Shown: positions 55,322-64,000 of the stretch, piece by piece
Position numbering within the stretch: the first letter of the stretch is position 1
Layout of the letters: every line of letters starts with the position of its first letter
DNA from: Microbacterium phyllosphaerae
Lineage (GTDB): Bacteria; Actinomycetota; Actinomycetes; Actinomycetales; Microbacteriaceae
NCBI RefSeq assembly: GCF_017876435.1
Contig: NZ_JAGIOA010000001.1
Span: 2,976,001 to 3,040,000, forward strand
Direction of reading: 5' to 3'
Length of the DNA: 64,000 bases
Program-made: the position numbers and the translations under genes
Notes under the pieces: generated by a model
Databases searched by the model: none
What the model was told of the DNA's origin: nothing
What the model saw: only the letters and a program-made list of their open reading frames with translations

Positions 55322-56554
55322 TCAGTCCTCGAGGTAGAGATCCGATGCCCGAGGCGTCAGCACCGCATCGAGCACGACGCACGCGGCACCCACAGCGCCC
55401 ACGTCGTCTCCGACCACGGTCCCCTCGACCGGCAGCGCCCGCACGGCGCGCGTCGCGCTCAGCCGGTGGAGGGGTGCGGGAATCTCCTCGAGATACACAG
55501 CGGCCAGGCGGCCCCAGAACGGCCCGCCGAGAACGACACGATCGACGTCGAGGACGTTCGTCAGCGCCGCGATGAGGACCGTGACGTGTCCTGCTGCGCG
55601 ACGCAGCACTCCGAGCGCGGGGGCCTCCCCCGCCGCGGCACGCTCGCACAGCTGGGTGAATCTGGCATCGACGGCACGCTCGTCGCTGGCCTCACGATCA
55701 TCCTCGAAGACGCCGGCCGCCTCGGCCTGCTCGACGATGGCCTGAGGGGTGCACACCACCTCGACGCATCCCCGCATCCCGCAGAGGCACCGGGGGCCGT
55801 CCGGGTCCACGATGATGTGTCCGATCTCGCCGAAGTTGTGCGAGCTTCCCGCGATGACGCCACCCTCGCGGACCACCGACGCGCCGAGCCCTGTTCCGAG
55901 ATAGATGAACAGGAACGACCCCTCCGTCATCGTCTTGCTCGTCCAGAGCTCCCCGACGGCGGCGGCCGTCGTGTCCTTCTCGAGCGTGACCTCGAAGCCC
56001 GTGGCCTCCGCCAGCACCGAGCGCAGCGGCACGCGATGCCACCCGTGCAGCTTCGGCGGGTCGATCACGGTGCCCTTCTCGGCGTCGAGCGGACCGGGAG
56101 CCGCGACCCCGATGCCCGAGACGAGCCCCCGCTCCACTCCGGCCTCGTCGATCAGGAGGTCGATCGTCTGCGCGACCGTCTCGACGATGCGTCGAGGGTC
56201 CTTGTCCGGCGTCCTGACCACGCGTCGATGGACGACCGCGCCCGACATGTCGAGCAGCACGAAGGTGATGACGGCAGGGTCGAGGTGCACGCCCACCGAG
56301 AAGCGGCTCTCCGCCACCAGCCGGAGCGTGACCCGCGGCTTGCCCGGCCCGTTGATCGTGCGCCCGCCTTCGGCGATGAAGCCCTCGTCCAGCAGGCGTC
56401 GAGTGATGTTCGTGATCGTCTGGGCCGAGAGGCCGGTCGCCTCGACCAGCTCGATCCGGCTGAGCCCGGCGTCCGAGCGGCGGATGGCCTCGAGGATCAC
56501 CGACTGGTTGAAGTCACCCATTCGGGGGAGGTTGGTTCCTCGGCGCATTCCCAT
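55322..56554 (-). CDS. ROK-family transcriptional regulator
   Basis: 410 residues. N-terminal winged helix-turn-helix (about 15-75: LEAIRRSDAGLSRIELVEATGLS) followed by a ROK sugar-kinase fold: DMSGAVVHRRVV, EKDTTAAAVGELW, FLFIYLGTGLGASVV, and the ROK zinc motif GPRCLCGMRGCVEVVCTP (CxCGxxGCxE, given as short motif). It resembles NagC/XylR repressors that sense a sugar; ligand unknown and no sugar-uptake gene lies adjacent. Start ATG 56552-56554. Confidence 0.92.
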   Translation of the reverse strand: MGMRRGTNLPRMGDFNQSVILEAIRRSDAGLSRIELVEATGLSAQTITNITRRLLDEGFIAEGGRTINGPGKPRVTLRLVAESRFSVGVHLDPAVITFVLLDMSGAVVHRRVVRTPDKDPRRIVETVAQTIDLLIDEAGVERGLVSGIGVAAPGPLDAEKGTVIDPPKLHGWHRVPLRSVLAEATGFEVTLEKDTTAAAVGELWTSKTMTEGSFLFIYLGTGLGASVVREGGVIAGSSHNFGEIGHIIVDPDGPRCLCGMRGCVEVVCTPQAIVEQAEAAGVFEDDREASDERAVDARFTQLCERAAAGEAPALGVLRRAAGHVTVLIAALTNVLDVDRVVLGGPFWGRLAAVYLEEIPAPLHRLSATRAVRALPVEGTVVGDDVGAVGAACVVLDAVLTPRASDLYLED

Positions 56555-56656
56555 GCCCCATCTTCTCGCATACGCAGGTCCTCCGTGTCCCCCAAAATAC
56601 CTACAGACAACGACTTGAATAACCATGAGACTGAGTAAGACGCTTCGCGTTCGGCT

Positions 56657-56690
56657 GGTCTCTCTGTCCCAGGGTAGACAGACGCAGACC
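56657..56690. promoter_or_regulatory. Nested inverted repeat upstream of the ROK gene
   Basis: GGTCT-c-TCTGTC-n8-GACAGA-cgc-AGACC, about 100 bp before the ROK start. The place and symmetry suit an autoregulatory operator. Confidence 0.4.
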
Positions 56691-56728
56691 GGCCACCAGC
56701 GGACGGTTTTCGGGTAACTGTTCCGCAT

Positions 56729-56761
56729 GGCGAGGGGCAGGCGGATTCGCCGCCCCTCGCC
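56729..56761 (-). terminator. Terminator of the three-gene signalling operon
   Basis: GC-rich stem: 56729-56738 and 56740-56743 pair with 56748-56761, with A56739 bulged. Lies about 60 nt past the stop of the last gene. Confidence 0.75.
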
Positions 56762-56819
56762 CACTCTGTCTGACCTCGACTCTGACCTCCTCCCCCGGCC
56801 AGAGCCGAGGGCAGGGGCT

Positions 56820-57830
56820 TCATCCCTCTGCGGGCTCCCGGGGGATCTCGTGCCAGACGTCGACCGCGTCGTCATCGCTCGGTCCGCCGGAACCTCCACG
56901 ACCGACCACCGTCACCGCGGTGACCGGATCCCGCGCCGCACGGATGATCCAGCGCTCGGCGACGCCGTCTCGGAGCACGCGTGCGAGCTCGTCGCGGATC
57001 ACCGCCCGACGGGCCTCATCCACGTCTGCGAGCCCGCCCTCGTCGAACACCGTCACAGCCGCGCCCCGTCGCCGCGCATCCTCGATCGCATCCCGGACCG
57101 CGTCGTTCAGCAGGTCCGCACCCCGCAGTTCGTCACGGAGGCGCCCCTCAGCGAGGCGTGCGTGAAGCCGCTCCTCATCATCGAGCCCGCCGTGCGATGC
57201 GACGACTCGACTCAGCACCGGCCCCGCGACGGCAAGAGCGAACTGCGTGCGAAGACGCCGTTCCCTCTGCCGCACCTGCTGCGTCGCATGCCAGGCGGAC
57301 ACCGCCTGCTGGATGCCCGCGAGCCGCTCCGTGTCGCGCACGGCACGATCCCAGAACAGCACCAGGAGGTGGGCGACGGCGACCCACATGAGCGAGCCGA
57401 CGAGGCCCAGCGACAGCGCCACCACCAGCCCGAGGAAGGCCGCGGACGCGACGACCAGGACGAGCACGATCAGCCAGCCGATCACGAATCGCCGGCGCAC
57501 CACGCACACCACGCCCAGCAGCCCGAGCGCGCCGATGTACCAGGTCGCGAAGGGCGCTGTCAGCGTGACCGGATCGAGCGAGAGCGTGACGAGCACCGGG
57601 ATCAGCACGCTCGACACGAGTGCGGCGAGGGCGACCCACAGAGGCATCCGCACCGACGATGCCGACTCCCACAGGATCGCCGCGTTCACGACGACGAGGT
57701 AGAGCGCGATCGCGGCGACCATCAGCAGGGGGCCGGTGGGCTGCTCGATCCACCAGACGCCTCTGGCGGCGAAGTACATCGCGAACCCCACGGCGAGCGA
57801 GGTCGCAACACTGCGTACGGTGCGGTTCAC
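56820..57830 (-). CDS. Membrane protein with degenerate sensor-kinase-like layout
   Basis: 336 residues: about six transmembrane helices (WWIEQPTGPLLMVAAIALYL onwards), then a coiled region (QQVRQRERRLRTQFALAVAG) and a C-terminal part without a His or ATP-binding motif. The layout parallels the preceding kinase, but no phospho-accepting His or G box remains, so it is more likely a modulator or partner than a kinase. GTG start 57828-57830 overlaps the kinase stop as GTGA, a tightly coupled third component. Confidence 0.8.
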   Translation of the reverse strand: MNRTVRSVATSLAVGFAMYFAARGVWWIEQPTGPLLMVAAIALYLVVVNAAILWESASSVRMPLWVALAALVSSVLIPVLVTLSLDPVTLTAPFATWYIGALGLLGVVCVVRRRFVIGWLIVLVLVVASAAFLGLVVALSLGLVGSLMWVAVAHLLVLFWDRAVRDTERLAGIQQAVSAWHATQQVRQRERRLRTQFALAVAGPVLSRVVASHGGLDDEERLHARLAEGRLRDELRGADLLNDAVRDAIEDARRRGAAVTVFDEGGLADVDEARRAVIRDELARVLRDGVAERWIIRAARDPVTAVTVVGRGGSGGPSDDDAVDVWHEIPREPAEG

Positions 57831-59059
57831 GGGCGCTCCCACCCCAGCGTCACCGTCGTGCCGCACTCGCTCGAATCGATCTCCGCCGTGCCCGCGACGC
57901 CCGCCATGCGCGCGAAGATCGATGCCTTGATACCCAGGCGATCGGCGCCGATCGTCTCGATGTCGAATCCGGGGCCGGCGTCGGAGATCGTGACGGTGAT
58001 GCCCTCGTCGCCTCTGCCCTCGGCGATGATGTGCAGCCCCCGCCCGTTCGCGTGCGTCACGGAGTTGCCGAGGGCCTGGCGCGCCGCGAGCACGAGCGCG
58101 CGGGCCGCGCGCCCGGGGATCAGACCGATACCGCCCCGCTCCTCCACGATCGCATCCGCCCCGAGCTCGGACAGCGCCCGGCGGAGCTCGATCACGATCT
58201 GCGCGGCACCGACCGGCTCATCGCTGCCCTCTTCGGCCACGGCCGCTTCGGTGTTCGCGAGGCGGGTCAGCGCCTCACGCGCCATCCCCACGGCGAGGTC
58301 CTGCGCCCGTTCGCCCTCCGCTCGCTCCGCGGCGATGAGCGCGGCGAGGACACTGTCGTGCATGAGCGCCGACATCGCCGCGCGTTCCTCCTCCGCCGCA
58401 GCCGCCGCAGCCGCCGAGGCGTAGGAGGCGACAGCACGGGCGCGGGCCTCGTCGACACCGGAGGCGACCGAGCGGAACATCCAGCCCAGCGAGATGATCA
58501 CGATGCCGAGGATCAGGGTGAACGACACGTCGAATGCCGTGGTCACCCAGAAGTCGCGCGAGAACGCCCCCTCGACGAGTCGGACGTAGCCGTACACGAA
58601 GGGGAGTCCCACGGCCCAGGCGAACTGCAGCCACAGGGGGAACGCGAGCATCGCCGCGACGACACCGACGTTGACGAGGAAGAAGATCCAGGGCTGGTTC
58701 GCGGCGTTGCCCACGGGGTCGACGAAGCTCGGCCAGGCGGCGAGCGCCACGACGTAGACGATCGCGAAGGCGCCGGAGGCGATGCGCACCCCTCGTCCGA
58801 CGATGCACGCGATCAGCATCAGGACGAGCGGAATGAACACCGCCAGCAGCATCGCGATCCGCGCGGCATCCGACCACGACATCGTCGTGATGCCGGCGAT
58901 CAGCGCCTGCGCGCCGAGGATCCCCGATCCGATCGCGACGACGGTCGCGAGGATCCGCTCCATCCGCTTGCCGGTGAAGCGCTCGAACTCGGTCTCCACG
59001 CCGCCCGGAGAGGGGATCCTGCTCCAGGCTTCACGGATGCTGAGCGGGTCAGCGGGCAC
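57827..59059 (-). CDS. Membrane sensor histidine kinase (NarL-group)
   Basis: 410 residues, six hydrophobic helices N-terminal (ILATVVAIGSGILGAQALIA onwards), an Ala-rich helix (ASYASAAAAAAAEEERAA), then a short DHp-like box with candidate phospho-His in ALMHDSVLAALI. The HATPase has QALGNSVTHANG (N box) and DAGPGFDIET (G box). This pattern fits kinases paired with LuxR-type regulators. GTG start 59057-59059 overlaps the regulator gene by 11 bp. Confidence 0.9.
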   Translation of the reverse strand: MPADPLSIREAWSRIPSPGGVETEFERFTGKRMERILATVVAIGSGILGAQALIAGITTMSWSDAARIAMLLAVFIPLVLMLIACIVGRGVRIASGAFAIVYVVALAAWPSFVDPVGNAANQPWIFFLVNVGVVAAMLAFPLWLQFAWAVGLPFVYGYVRLVEGAFSRDFWVTTAFDVSFTLILGIVIISLGWMFRSVASGVDEARARAVASYASAAAAAAAEEERAAMSALMHDSVLAALIAAERAEGERAQDLAVGMAREALTRLANTEAAVAEEGSDEPVGAAQIVIELRRALSELGADAIVEERGGIGLIPGRAARALVLAARQALGNSVTHANGRGLHIIAEGRGDEGITVTISDAGPGFDIETIGADRLGIKASIFARMAGVAGTAEIDSSECGTTVTLGWERP

Positions 59060-59711
59060 TCGGGGCACCGTCGGCTTCGACGATGCCGTCCTCCATCGCA
59101 CGGCGCAGCAGGTCGACCTTGGTCGGCGCGGGGCGCCCCACCTCGACGTACTTCACCCTGATCCGGGTGATGTTCTCCTTGGCGGTCGAATAGGCGACGC
59201 CGAGTCGCTCCGCCACGGCCTTCAGTGGCAGGCCCGCCGCATAGAGGCGCAGCACATCGCGCTCTCGGGACGACAACTGGGCGTCGGCGAAGTCGCGATC
59301 ACCGTCGACCGCACTCGCCCACTCCACGTTGTTGAGCGCCTCGCCGTCGGCGACCGTGCGGATCGCGTCGAGCACGTCGTCGAGCGCCGAGGACTTGCTG
59401 ACGACCCCGGCGGCTCCGGCGGCCAGAGCTTCGCGCACGGCAGCCGGTCGGTCTGCGACGCTGTGGATCACGACGCTCGCCCCGTCGGCGACGAGCGAAC
59501 CGACGTTCTCGGTGACGGTCGTGCCGTCACCGAGCGTGAGATCGAGCACGACGACGTCGGCCGGCGGCGCGGACGTCGCAGATCGCCATTCGAGATAGGA
59601 GACGACAGTGCTGCCCGAGAACACCACCGTCTGCGCGCCGTCGCGAGCGCACGCGGCCTCGAGACCGAGACGGACGGATTCGTGATCGTCGATGAGTGCG
59701 ACCCTGCTCAT
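59049..59711 (-). CDS. LuxR/NarL-family response regulator
   Basis: 220 residues. Receiver domain with acidic pocket (LIDDHESVR), phospho-Asp in VVVLDLTLGDG, and VVSKSSALDDVL region in place of the usual Lys. C-terminal LuxR helix-turn-helix at about 150-205: LSSRERDVLRLYAAG, LKAVAERLGVAYSTAKENIT. First of the RR-HK-membrane-protein operon. Confidence 0.93.
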   Translation of the reverse strand: MSRVALIDDHESVRLGLEAACARDGAQTVVFSGSTVVSYLEWRSATSAPPADVVVLDLTLGDGTTVTENVGSLVADGASVVIHSVADRPAAVREALAAGAAGVVSKSSALDDVLDAIRTVADGEALNNVEWASAVDGDRDFADAQLSSRERDVLRLYAAGLPLKAVAERLGVAYSTAKENITRIRVKYVEVGRPAPTKVDLLRRAMEDGIVEADGAPSAR

Positions 59712-59751
59712 CCGTCCAGCCTAGTGATTCCCCCGGGCAGGAGATCGCCCG

Positions 59752-60981
59752 TCAGCGCGTGAGCAGCGCCACGACCTCGAAATGATGCGAGTGCGGGAAC
59801 AGATCGAACCCGCGGAGGGTGCCCACGTTCCACCCGTGCTGGCGGAAGGTGCCGAGGTCGCGAGCGAGGGCCACCGGGTCGCACGCCACGTACGCGATCG
59901 CCTCAGGAGCGAGGGCGTGGAGCGCGTCGACGACAGCGCGCCCGGCACCGGCCCTGGGCGGATCCAGGACGACCGCCCCCGCGCTCACACCGGCGGGGAT
60001 GCCTGCGAGGTAGCGGTCGACGCGCGCGGTGACCGCGCTGACGTCGAGCGGAGCGAGGTTCTGCCGGGCATGAGCCGTCGCGCGCCTGCTGGATTCCACC
60101 GTGACGATGTCGGTGCCGCCGAGGTCCGCGAGCGAGGCGGCGAAGAGCCCGACGCCTCCGTACAGATCGAAGTGCTTCTTCTCAGGGTCGACATGACCGT
60201 CGAGGATGCCGTAGACGGCCCCGTCGAGCACGGATGCGGCGCGCGGATGCACCTGCCAGAATCCACCGGCATCGACCTGGAAGCGTCGATCGCCCACCTG
60301 CTCGTAGACGACCTCGGGCGCGGGGCGTCGACCCTGCCCCCGTGCGGGGCGCTCATCGAGCCGCTCGCGTCGGATGACCCGCACCGAGCCGTCGCCGGGT
60401 TCGACCAGGTCCACACTGCCCGGCTCGCCGCCGGCGAGCGCGAGCGCGGCCCGGGCGATCGACGGACGCGCCAGAGGATGCGACTCGACCGGGATCACTC
60501 GGTGACTGCGCGCGGCATACGGGCCGACCCGGCCCTGGTCGTCGACATGCAGGGTGACCCTGGTCCGCCATCCGGTGCCGTCTGTGGAGTCGACCGCCTC
60601 GATCTCGGGGGCCTCGATTCCTGGCCCGGCGAACCGGTCGAGCGCCTCGGTCAGGACCTGACGCTTCAGCACCCGCTGGTGGGCGAGGTCGATGTGCCCG
60701 AGGTCCGCGCCTCCGGGGCGCTCTTCCGGTGCACGCGCGACGTCGGCCTCCGACCAGATGTGCGCCCGGCGGTGCGGCGACGCGTCGAGGACCTCGACGG
60801 TCTCCGCACGCCAGAAGCTCTTCGAGTCATCGGTCGAGTCCGCGGTCAGCCGCGCGCGCACGCGCTCACCCGGGATCGCATCGGAGACGAACACCACTCG
60901 TCCTTCGTGGCGGGCGATGAACGTACCGCCGTGCGCGATGCCGGTGATGTCCAGATCGAGCAGGGCTGGGGAGGAAGTCAT
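59752..60981 (-). CDS. TrmA/RumA-type SAM-dependent RNA methyltransferase
   Basis: 409 residues. An N-terminal TRAM domain (DITGIAHGGTFIARHEG, VFVSDAIPGERVRARL) precedes a class I methyltransferase: FDLYGGVGLFAASLAD for SAM, LDPPRAGAGRAVVDAL, and IAYVACDPVALARDLGTF with the nucleophilic Cys. Target is a uridine (m5U) in tRNA or 23S rRNA. The four [4Fe-4S] cysteines of RumA are not apparent. Monocistronic, divergent from maf. Confidence 0.93.
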   Translation of the reverse strand: MTSSPALLDLDITGIAHGGTFIARHEGRVVFVSDAIPGERVRARLTADSTDDSKSFWRAETVEVLDASPHRRAHIWSEADVARAPEERPGGADLGHIDLAHQRVLKRQVLTEALDRFAGPGIEAPEIEAVDSTDGTGWRTRVTLHVDDQGRVGPYAARSHRVIPVESHPLARPSIARAALALAGGEPGSVDLVEPGDGSVRVIRRERLDERPARGQGRRPAPEVVYEQVGDRRFQVDAGGFWQVHPRAASVLDGAVYGILDGHVDPEKKHFDLYGGVGLFAASLADLGGTDIVTVESSRRATAHARQNLAPLDVSAVTARVDRYLAGIPAGVSAGAVVLDPPRAGAGRAVVDALHALAPEAIAYVACDPVALARDLGTFRQHGWNVGTLRGFDLFPHSHHFEVVALLTR

Positions 60982-61004
60982 CCTTCGAGGATACGGTGGT
61001 GCAC

Positions 61005-61643
61005 ATGCGCGTCTGCCTCGCCTCCACCTCGCCCGCCCGTCTGATGCTGCTGCGACAGGCGGGAATCGAACCGCTCACACAGTCACCGGACGTGGATGAG
61101 GATGCCGTGGCCGCCGCCGCCGCGGCAGAACGCGGGGCCGAGCTCGCTCCCGCCGAGCTGGTGCTTCTGCTGGCCAGGGCGAAGGCGGCGGCCGTCGCAC
61201 ACGACCTCGCGGCGGCCGGCGAGTTCGACGGGATCGTGATCGGCGGAGACTCCATGTTCGAGATCGGCGGCCGGGTCTACGGAAAGCCGTACACGCCGGA
61301 GGAGGCGACGCGCCGCTGGCACGAGATGCGCGGCGCCACCGGCATCCTGCACTCCGGCCACTCCGTCTTGCGGGTGTCCCCGGGTGTCGACCCCGTGGAG
61401 GCCACTGCGACCGCCGAAGCATCGGTGACGTTCGCCGCAGACATCACGGATGCCGAGATCGCCGCCTACGTCGCATCGGGCGAGCCCCTGCATGTCGCGG
61501 GCGCTTTCACGGTCGACAGCCTGGGCGGAGCCTTCATCACCCGTGTCGACGGCGACCCGTCGACCGTCGTGGGCATGTCGCTGTCGACCGTCCGTCGTCT
61601 GACAACGGATCTCGGCGTCGCGTGGACCGACCTCTGGTCGTAG
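61005..61643 (+). CDS. maf: Maf-family nucleotide pyrophosphatase
   Basis: 212 residues. N-terminal LASTSPARLMLLRQAGI has the S-x-R motif; VIGGDSMFEIGG supplies the acidic residue (with Ser in place of the frequent Thr), and AGAFTVDSLGGAFITRVDGD the second site. Hydrolyses modified pyrimidine nucleotides (dTTP, m5UTP type). In Mycobacterium it lies between accE5 and accA3, as here next to the alpha subunit. ATG at 61005; GTG at 60996 is an alternative. Confidence 0.94.
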   Translation: MRVCLASTSPARLMLLRQAGIEPLTQSPDVDEDAVAAAAAAERGAELAPAELVLLLARAKAAAVAHDLAAAGEFDGIVIGGDSMFEIGGRVYGKPYTPEEATRRWHEMRGATGILHSGHSVLRVSPGVDPVEATATAEASVTFAADITDAEIAAYVASGEPLHVAGAFTVDSLGGAFITRVDGDPSTVVGMSLSTVRRLTTDLGVAWTDLWS

Positions 61644-61721
61644 GGTCTCGTCGACGTTTCTCCCTCTTTCTTGTGGAGAGTCGTCAAAGGGATCGACAGC
61701 CTTCTCGCTAGGCTGGCAAGC

Positions 61722-63488
61722 ATGCCTGATATCGCCAAGGTGCTCATCGCCAACCGCGGCGAGATCGCCGTACGCATCATCCGTGCCGCTCGTGACTCGG
61801 GGATCGCCTCGGTCGCCGTGTACGCCGACCAGGATCGCGACGCTCTGCACACCCGCCTCGCCGACGAGGCCTTCGCCCTCGGCGGAGCCACGAGCGCCGA
61901 GACCTACCTGCAGATCGAGAAGATCCTCTCGATCGCCCGACGCGCCGGCGCAGACGCCGTGCACCCCGGGTACGGCTTCCTCGCTGAGAACGCCGAGTTC
62001 GCGCGTGCCGTCATCGGCGCGGGCATGACCTGGATCGGCCCCTCGCCTGACGCCATCGAGGCGCTCGGCGACAAGGTCACGGCCCGTCACGTGGCCGAGA
62101 AGGTGGGCGCCCCGCTCGCCCCCGGCACCCCCGGCCCGGTCGCCGGAGCAGACGAGGTCATCGCTTTCGCGGAGGAGTTCGGTCTGCCGATCGCGATCAA
62201 GGCCGCATACGGCGGCGGCGGACGCGGCCTGAAGGTCGCCCGCGAGATCGACGAGGTCGCCGAGCTGTTCGAGTCCGCGACCCGCGAGGCCGTCGCCGCC
62301 TTCGGCCGCGGCGAGTGCTTCGTCGAGAAGTACCTCGACAAGCCGCGCCACGTCGAGACCCAGTGCCTGGCGGATGCCGCGGGCAACGTCGTCGTCATCT
62401 CGACGCGCGACTGCTCGCTGCAGCGTCGCCATCAGAAGCTCGTCGAGGAGGCACCGGCGCCGTTCCTCACGGACGAGCAGAACGACCTGCTGTACTCGGC
62501 ATCCAAGGCCATCCTCAAGGAGGTCGGCTACGTCGGTGCGGGTACCTGCGAGTTCCTGATCGGCGCCGACGGCACCGTGTCGTTCCTCGAGGTCAACACC
62601 CGCCTGCAGGTCGAGCACCCCGTCTCCGAAGAGGTCACCGGCATCGACCTGGTGCGCGAGCAGTTCCGCATCGCGGCCGGCGGCACCATCGACTACGACG
62701 ACCCGAAGCCGACCGGCCACTCGATCGAGTTCCGCATCAACGGTGAGGACCCGGGTCGCGGATTCCTCCCCCAGCCCGGACCCATCCACGTCTTCAAGAC
62801 GTTCGGCGGCCCCGGCATCCGTCTCGACTCCGGTGTCACCGCCGGCGACTCCGTGTCGGGTGCATTCGACTCGCTGCTCGCGAAGATCATCGTCACGGGC
62901 AAGGACCGTGCCGAGGCGCTCGAGCGCTCACGCCGTGCTCTCGACGAGTTCGAGGTCGCAGGTCTCCCCACGGTGATCCCGTTCCACCGCAAGGTCGTGA
63001 ACGACCCGGCCTTCACCGCCGAGAACGGCGAGTTCGGCGTCTTCACCCGTTGGATCGAGACCGAGTTCGTGAACGACATCCCCGCGTGGGACGGCGAGCT
63101 CGAGTCGCCCGCCGCGGCCGAGAACCGCCACACCGTGGTCGTCGAGGTGGCAGGCAAGCGCCTCGAGGTCAGCCTCCCCGACCGCGTCGCCGTCGCCGCA
63201 GGAACCGCGGGACGACCGGCTGCCGTGCCGCCGTCCCGTCGCAGCCATGCGACGTCCGTCAGCGCCGGCGCGTCCGGCGACGCGGTGAAGTCGCCCATGC
63301 AGGCGACCGTCGTCAAGGTCGCCGTCGAAGAGGGGCAGCAGGTCGTCAAGGGCGACCTCGTCGTCGTCCTCGAGGCGATGAAGATGGAACAGCCGCTGCA
63401 GGCGCACAAGGACGGCGTCGTGGGCAACATCAGCGCCGAGGCCGGGGCGACCGTGTCGGCCGGGCACCCGCTGCTCACGATCAGCTGA
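61722..63488 (+). CDS. accA3: Acyl-CoA carboxylase alpha subunit (biotin carboxylase and BCCP)
   Basis: 588-residue fused alpha chain. Biotin carboxylase (1-450): [33 protein letters not shown]-grasp [12 protein letters not shown], and [14 protein letters not shown]. Linker, then a C-terminal biotinyl domain with Lys554 in EAMKMEQP, 35 residues from the end. It loads CO2 on its own biotin and serves AccD and other beta chains. ATG at 61722; upstream frame rejected. Terminator follows. Confidence 0.97.
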   Translation: MPDIAKVLIANRGEIAVRIIRAARDSGIASVAVYADQDRDALHTRLADEAFALGGATSAETYLQIEKILSIARRAGADAVHPGYGFLAENAEFARAVIGAGMTWIGPSPDAIEALGDKVTARHVAEKVGAPLAPGTPGPVAGADEVIAFAEEFGLPIAIKAAYGGGGRGLKVAREIDEVAELFESATREAVAAFGRGECFVEKYLDKPRHVETQCLADAAGNVVVISTRDCSLQRRHQKLVEEAPAPFLTDEQNDLLYSASKAILKEVGYVGAGTCEFLIGADGTVSFLEVNTRLQVEHPVSEEVTGIDLVREQFRIAAGGTIDYDDPKPTGHSIEFRINGEDPGRGFLPQPGPIHVFKTFGGPGIRLDSGVTAGDSVSGAFDSLLAKIIVTGKDRAEALERSRRALDEFEVAGLPTVIPFHRKVVNDPAFTAENGEFGVFTRWIETEFVNDIPAWDGELESPAAAENRHTVVVEVAGKRLEVSLPDRVAVAAGTAGRPAAVPPSRRSHATSVSAGASGDAVKSPMQATVVKVAVEEGQQVVKGDLVVVLEAMKMEQPLQAHKDGVVGNISAEAGATVSAGHPLLTIS

Positions 63489-63502
63489 CACCTGTCCTCA
63501 GA

Positions 63503-63542
63503 CGAGAAGAGGCGCCCCGCTCATGCGGGGCGCCTCTTCTCG
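63503..63542. terminator. Bidirectional terminator between accA3 and the reductase gene
   Basis: 18-bp perfect stem (63503-63520 with 63525-63542), loop TCAT, 15 nt past accA3 and 14 nt before the convergent stop. Confidence 0.9.
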
Positions 63543-63555
63543 TGCAGCCGGTGGA

Positions 63556-64000
63556 TCAGGAGATCTTCGCGTTGACCAGGTGCATCGCGCGGCTGGCATC
63601 CGTGATGCTGCTCGACAGCGACGGGTACGCCGCGAACACACGCGACACCTGATCGACGGTGAGGCGCCGCTCTACCGCGACGGCGATCGGGTAGATCAGC
63701 TCGGATGCCTTCGGTCCGACGATCACGCCGCCGATCACGGTGCCCGAGCCCTTGCGGGCGATCAGCTTCACGAATCCGTCCTTGATGCCCATCATCTTCG
63801 CGCGCGGGTTCGCCGCGAGCGGCAGCTTGTAGACGAGCCCGTCGGCGACGCCGTCCTCGACGTCCTTCTCGGAGTAGCCGACCGTGGCGATCTCGGGAGC
63901 GGTGAAGATGTTCGAGGTGATCTTGATCAGCTCGAGCGGGATCACGATGTCGCCCAGCGCGTGGAACACGGCCGTGCGGCCCTGCATCGACGCGACGGAG
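63556..64000 (-). CDS. Flavoprotein disulfide reductase, C-terminal part (LpdA-like), 5' end beyond the window
   Basis: 148 visible residues of the C-terminal dimerisation domain of pyridine-nucleotide disulfide oxidoreductases: FTAPEIATVGYSEKDVEDG, KDGFVKLIARKGSGTVIGGV, IYPIAVAVERRLTVDQVS, ending ITDASRAMHLVNAKIS. The absence of the usual HxHPT-type active-site dyad (here AAYPSLSSS) points to the LpdA/SthA-like NAD(P)H:quinone or menadione reductase group, not to a true lipoamide dehydrogenase. FAD and NAD domains are off the right edge. Confidence 0.88.
   Translation of the reverse strand, partial: SVASMQGRTAVFHALGDIVIPLELIKITSNIFTAPEIATVGYSEKDVEDGVADGLVYKLPLAANPRAKMMGIKDGFVKLIARKGSGTVIGGVIVGPKASELIYPIAVAVERRLTVDQVSRVFAAYPSLSSSITDASRAMHLVNAKIS

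Overview
The window is chromosomal DNA of a high-GC actinobacterium. The gene families, their order and the very frequent ATGA/GTGA stop-start overlaps fit the Microbacteriaceae, most likely Microbacterium or a close relative; this is inferred from content, not from a database match. There is no transposase, integrase, CRISPR array, prophage or rRNA operon. One tRNA gene, tRNA-Leu(UAG), is present. Almost everything is core or clade-typical, and the unusual signals are local: a premature stop, fusions, operators and inserted genes.

Layout. 1-1.7 kb: a thiamine operon (TPP riboswitch, thiM, then a ThiE-ThiD fusion cut by the window edge). 1.7-3.4 kb: an NAD-dependent epimerase-like protein and a DUF402 protein. 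3.5-7.1 kb: pheST. 7.1-10.5 kb: a glutamate-type amino-acid ABC transporter whose binding protein carries an in-frame TGA where tryptophan is expected. 10.8-13.8 kb: a response regulator, a sensor kinase and a TAXI-type binding protein in one operon. 13.9-16.1 kb: infC-rpmI-rplT and a SpoU-type methyltransferase, with infC starting at ATC. 16.4-23 kb: a DUF1844 protein, an SseB-like protein, and his genes (priA, hisH, hisB, hisC) interrupted by a ParA/MinD-like ATPase gene on the other strand. 23-24.4 kb: lexA, divergent from a LysM protein.

24.4-33.8 kb: a prolyl oligopeptidase, then smpB, ftsX, ftsE and prfB on the minus strand, with a DUF2510 membrane protein inserted on the plus strand, then an MFS transporter and a Nudix hydrolase. 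33.9-38.3 kb: a compact tad pilus/secretion operon (tadA, tadB, tadC, a small membrane protein and three TadE/TadG-like pseudopilins). 38.4-42.3 kb: tRNA-Leu, a DedA protein and a two-gene NHEJ system (ku, and a ligD lacking the phosphoesterase domain). 42.3-47.8 kb: a CDF transporter, a DHFR-like reductase under a large palindrome, rdgB-rph-murI, pncB and a DUF3039 protein. 47.9-51.2 kb: an ABC exporter whose ATPase has a histone-H1-like Lys/Ala-rich N-terminus. 51.4-55.1 kb: a nucleotidyltransferase, an unknown protein, and the acyl-CoA carboxylase beta and epsilon subunits. 55.3-61 kb: a minus-strand block (ROK regulator, a three-gene signalling operon, a TrmA-like methyltransferase) separating these subunits from maf and the biotinylated alpha subunit at 61-63.5 kb. 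The window ends inside a flavoprotein disulfide reductase gene.

Functionally the window covers translation (pheST, infC, rpmI, rplT, prfB, smpB, tRNA-Leu), histidine and thiamine synthesis, cell division (ftsEX), DNA damage response and end joining (lexA, LysM, ku, ligD), fatty acyl carboxylation, nucleotide-pool cleaning (rdgB, Nudix, maf) and envelope or secretion functions (tad, DedA, ABC exporter).
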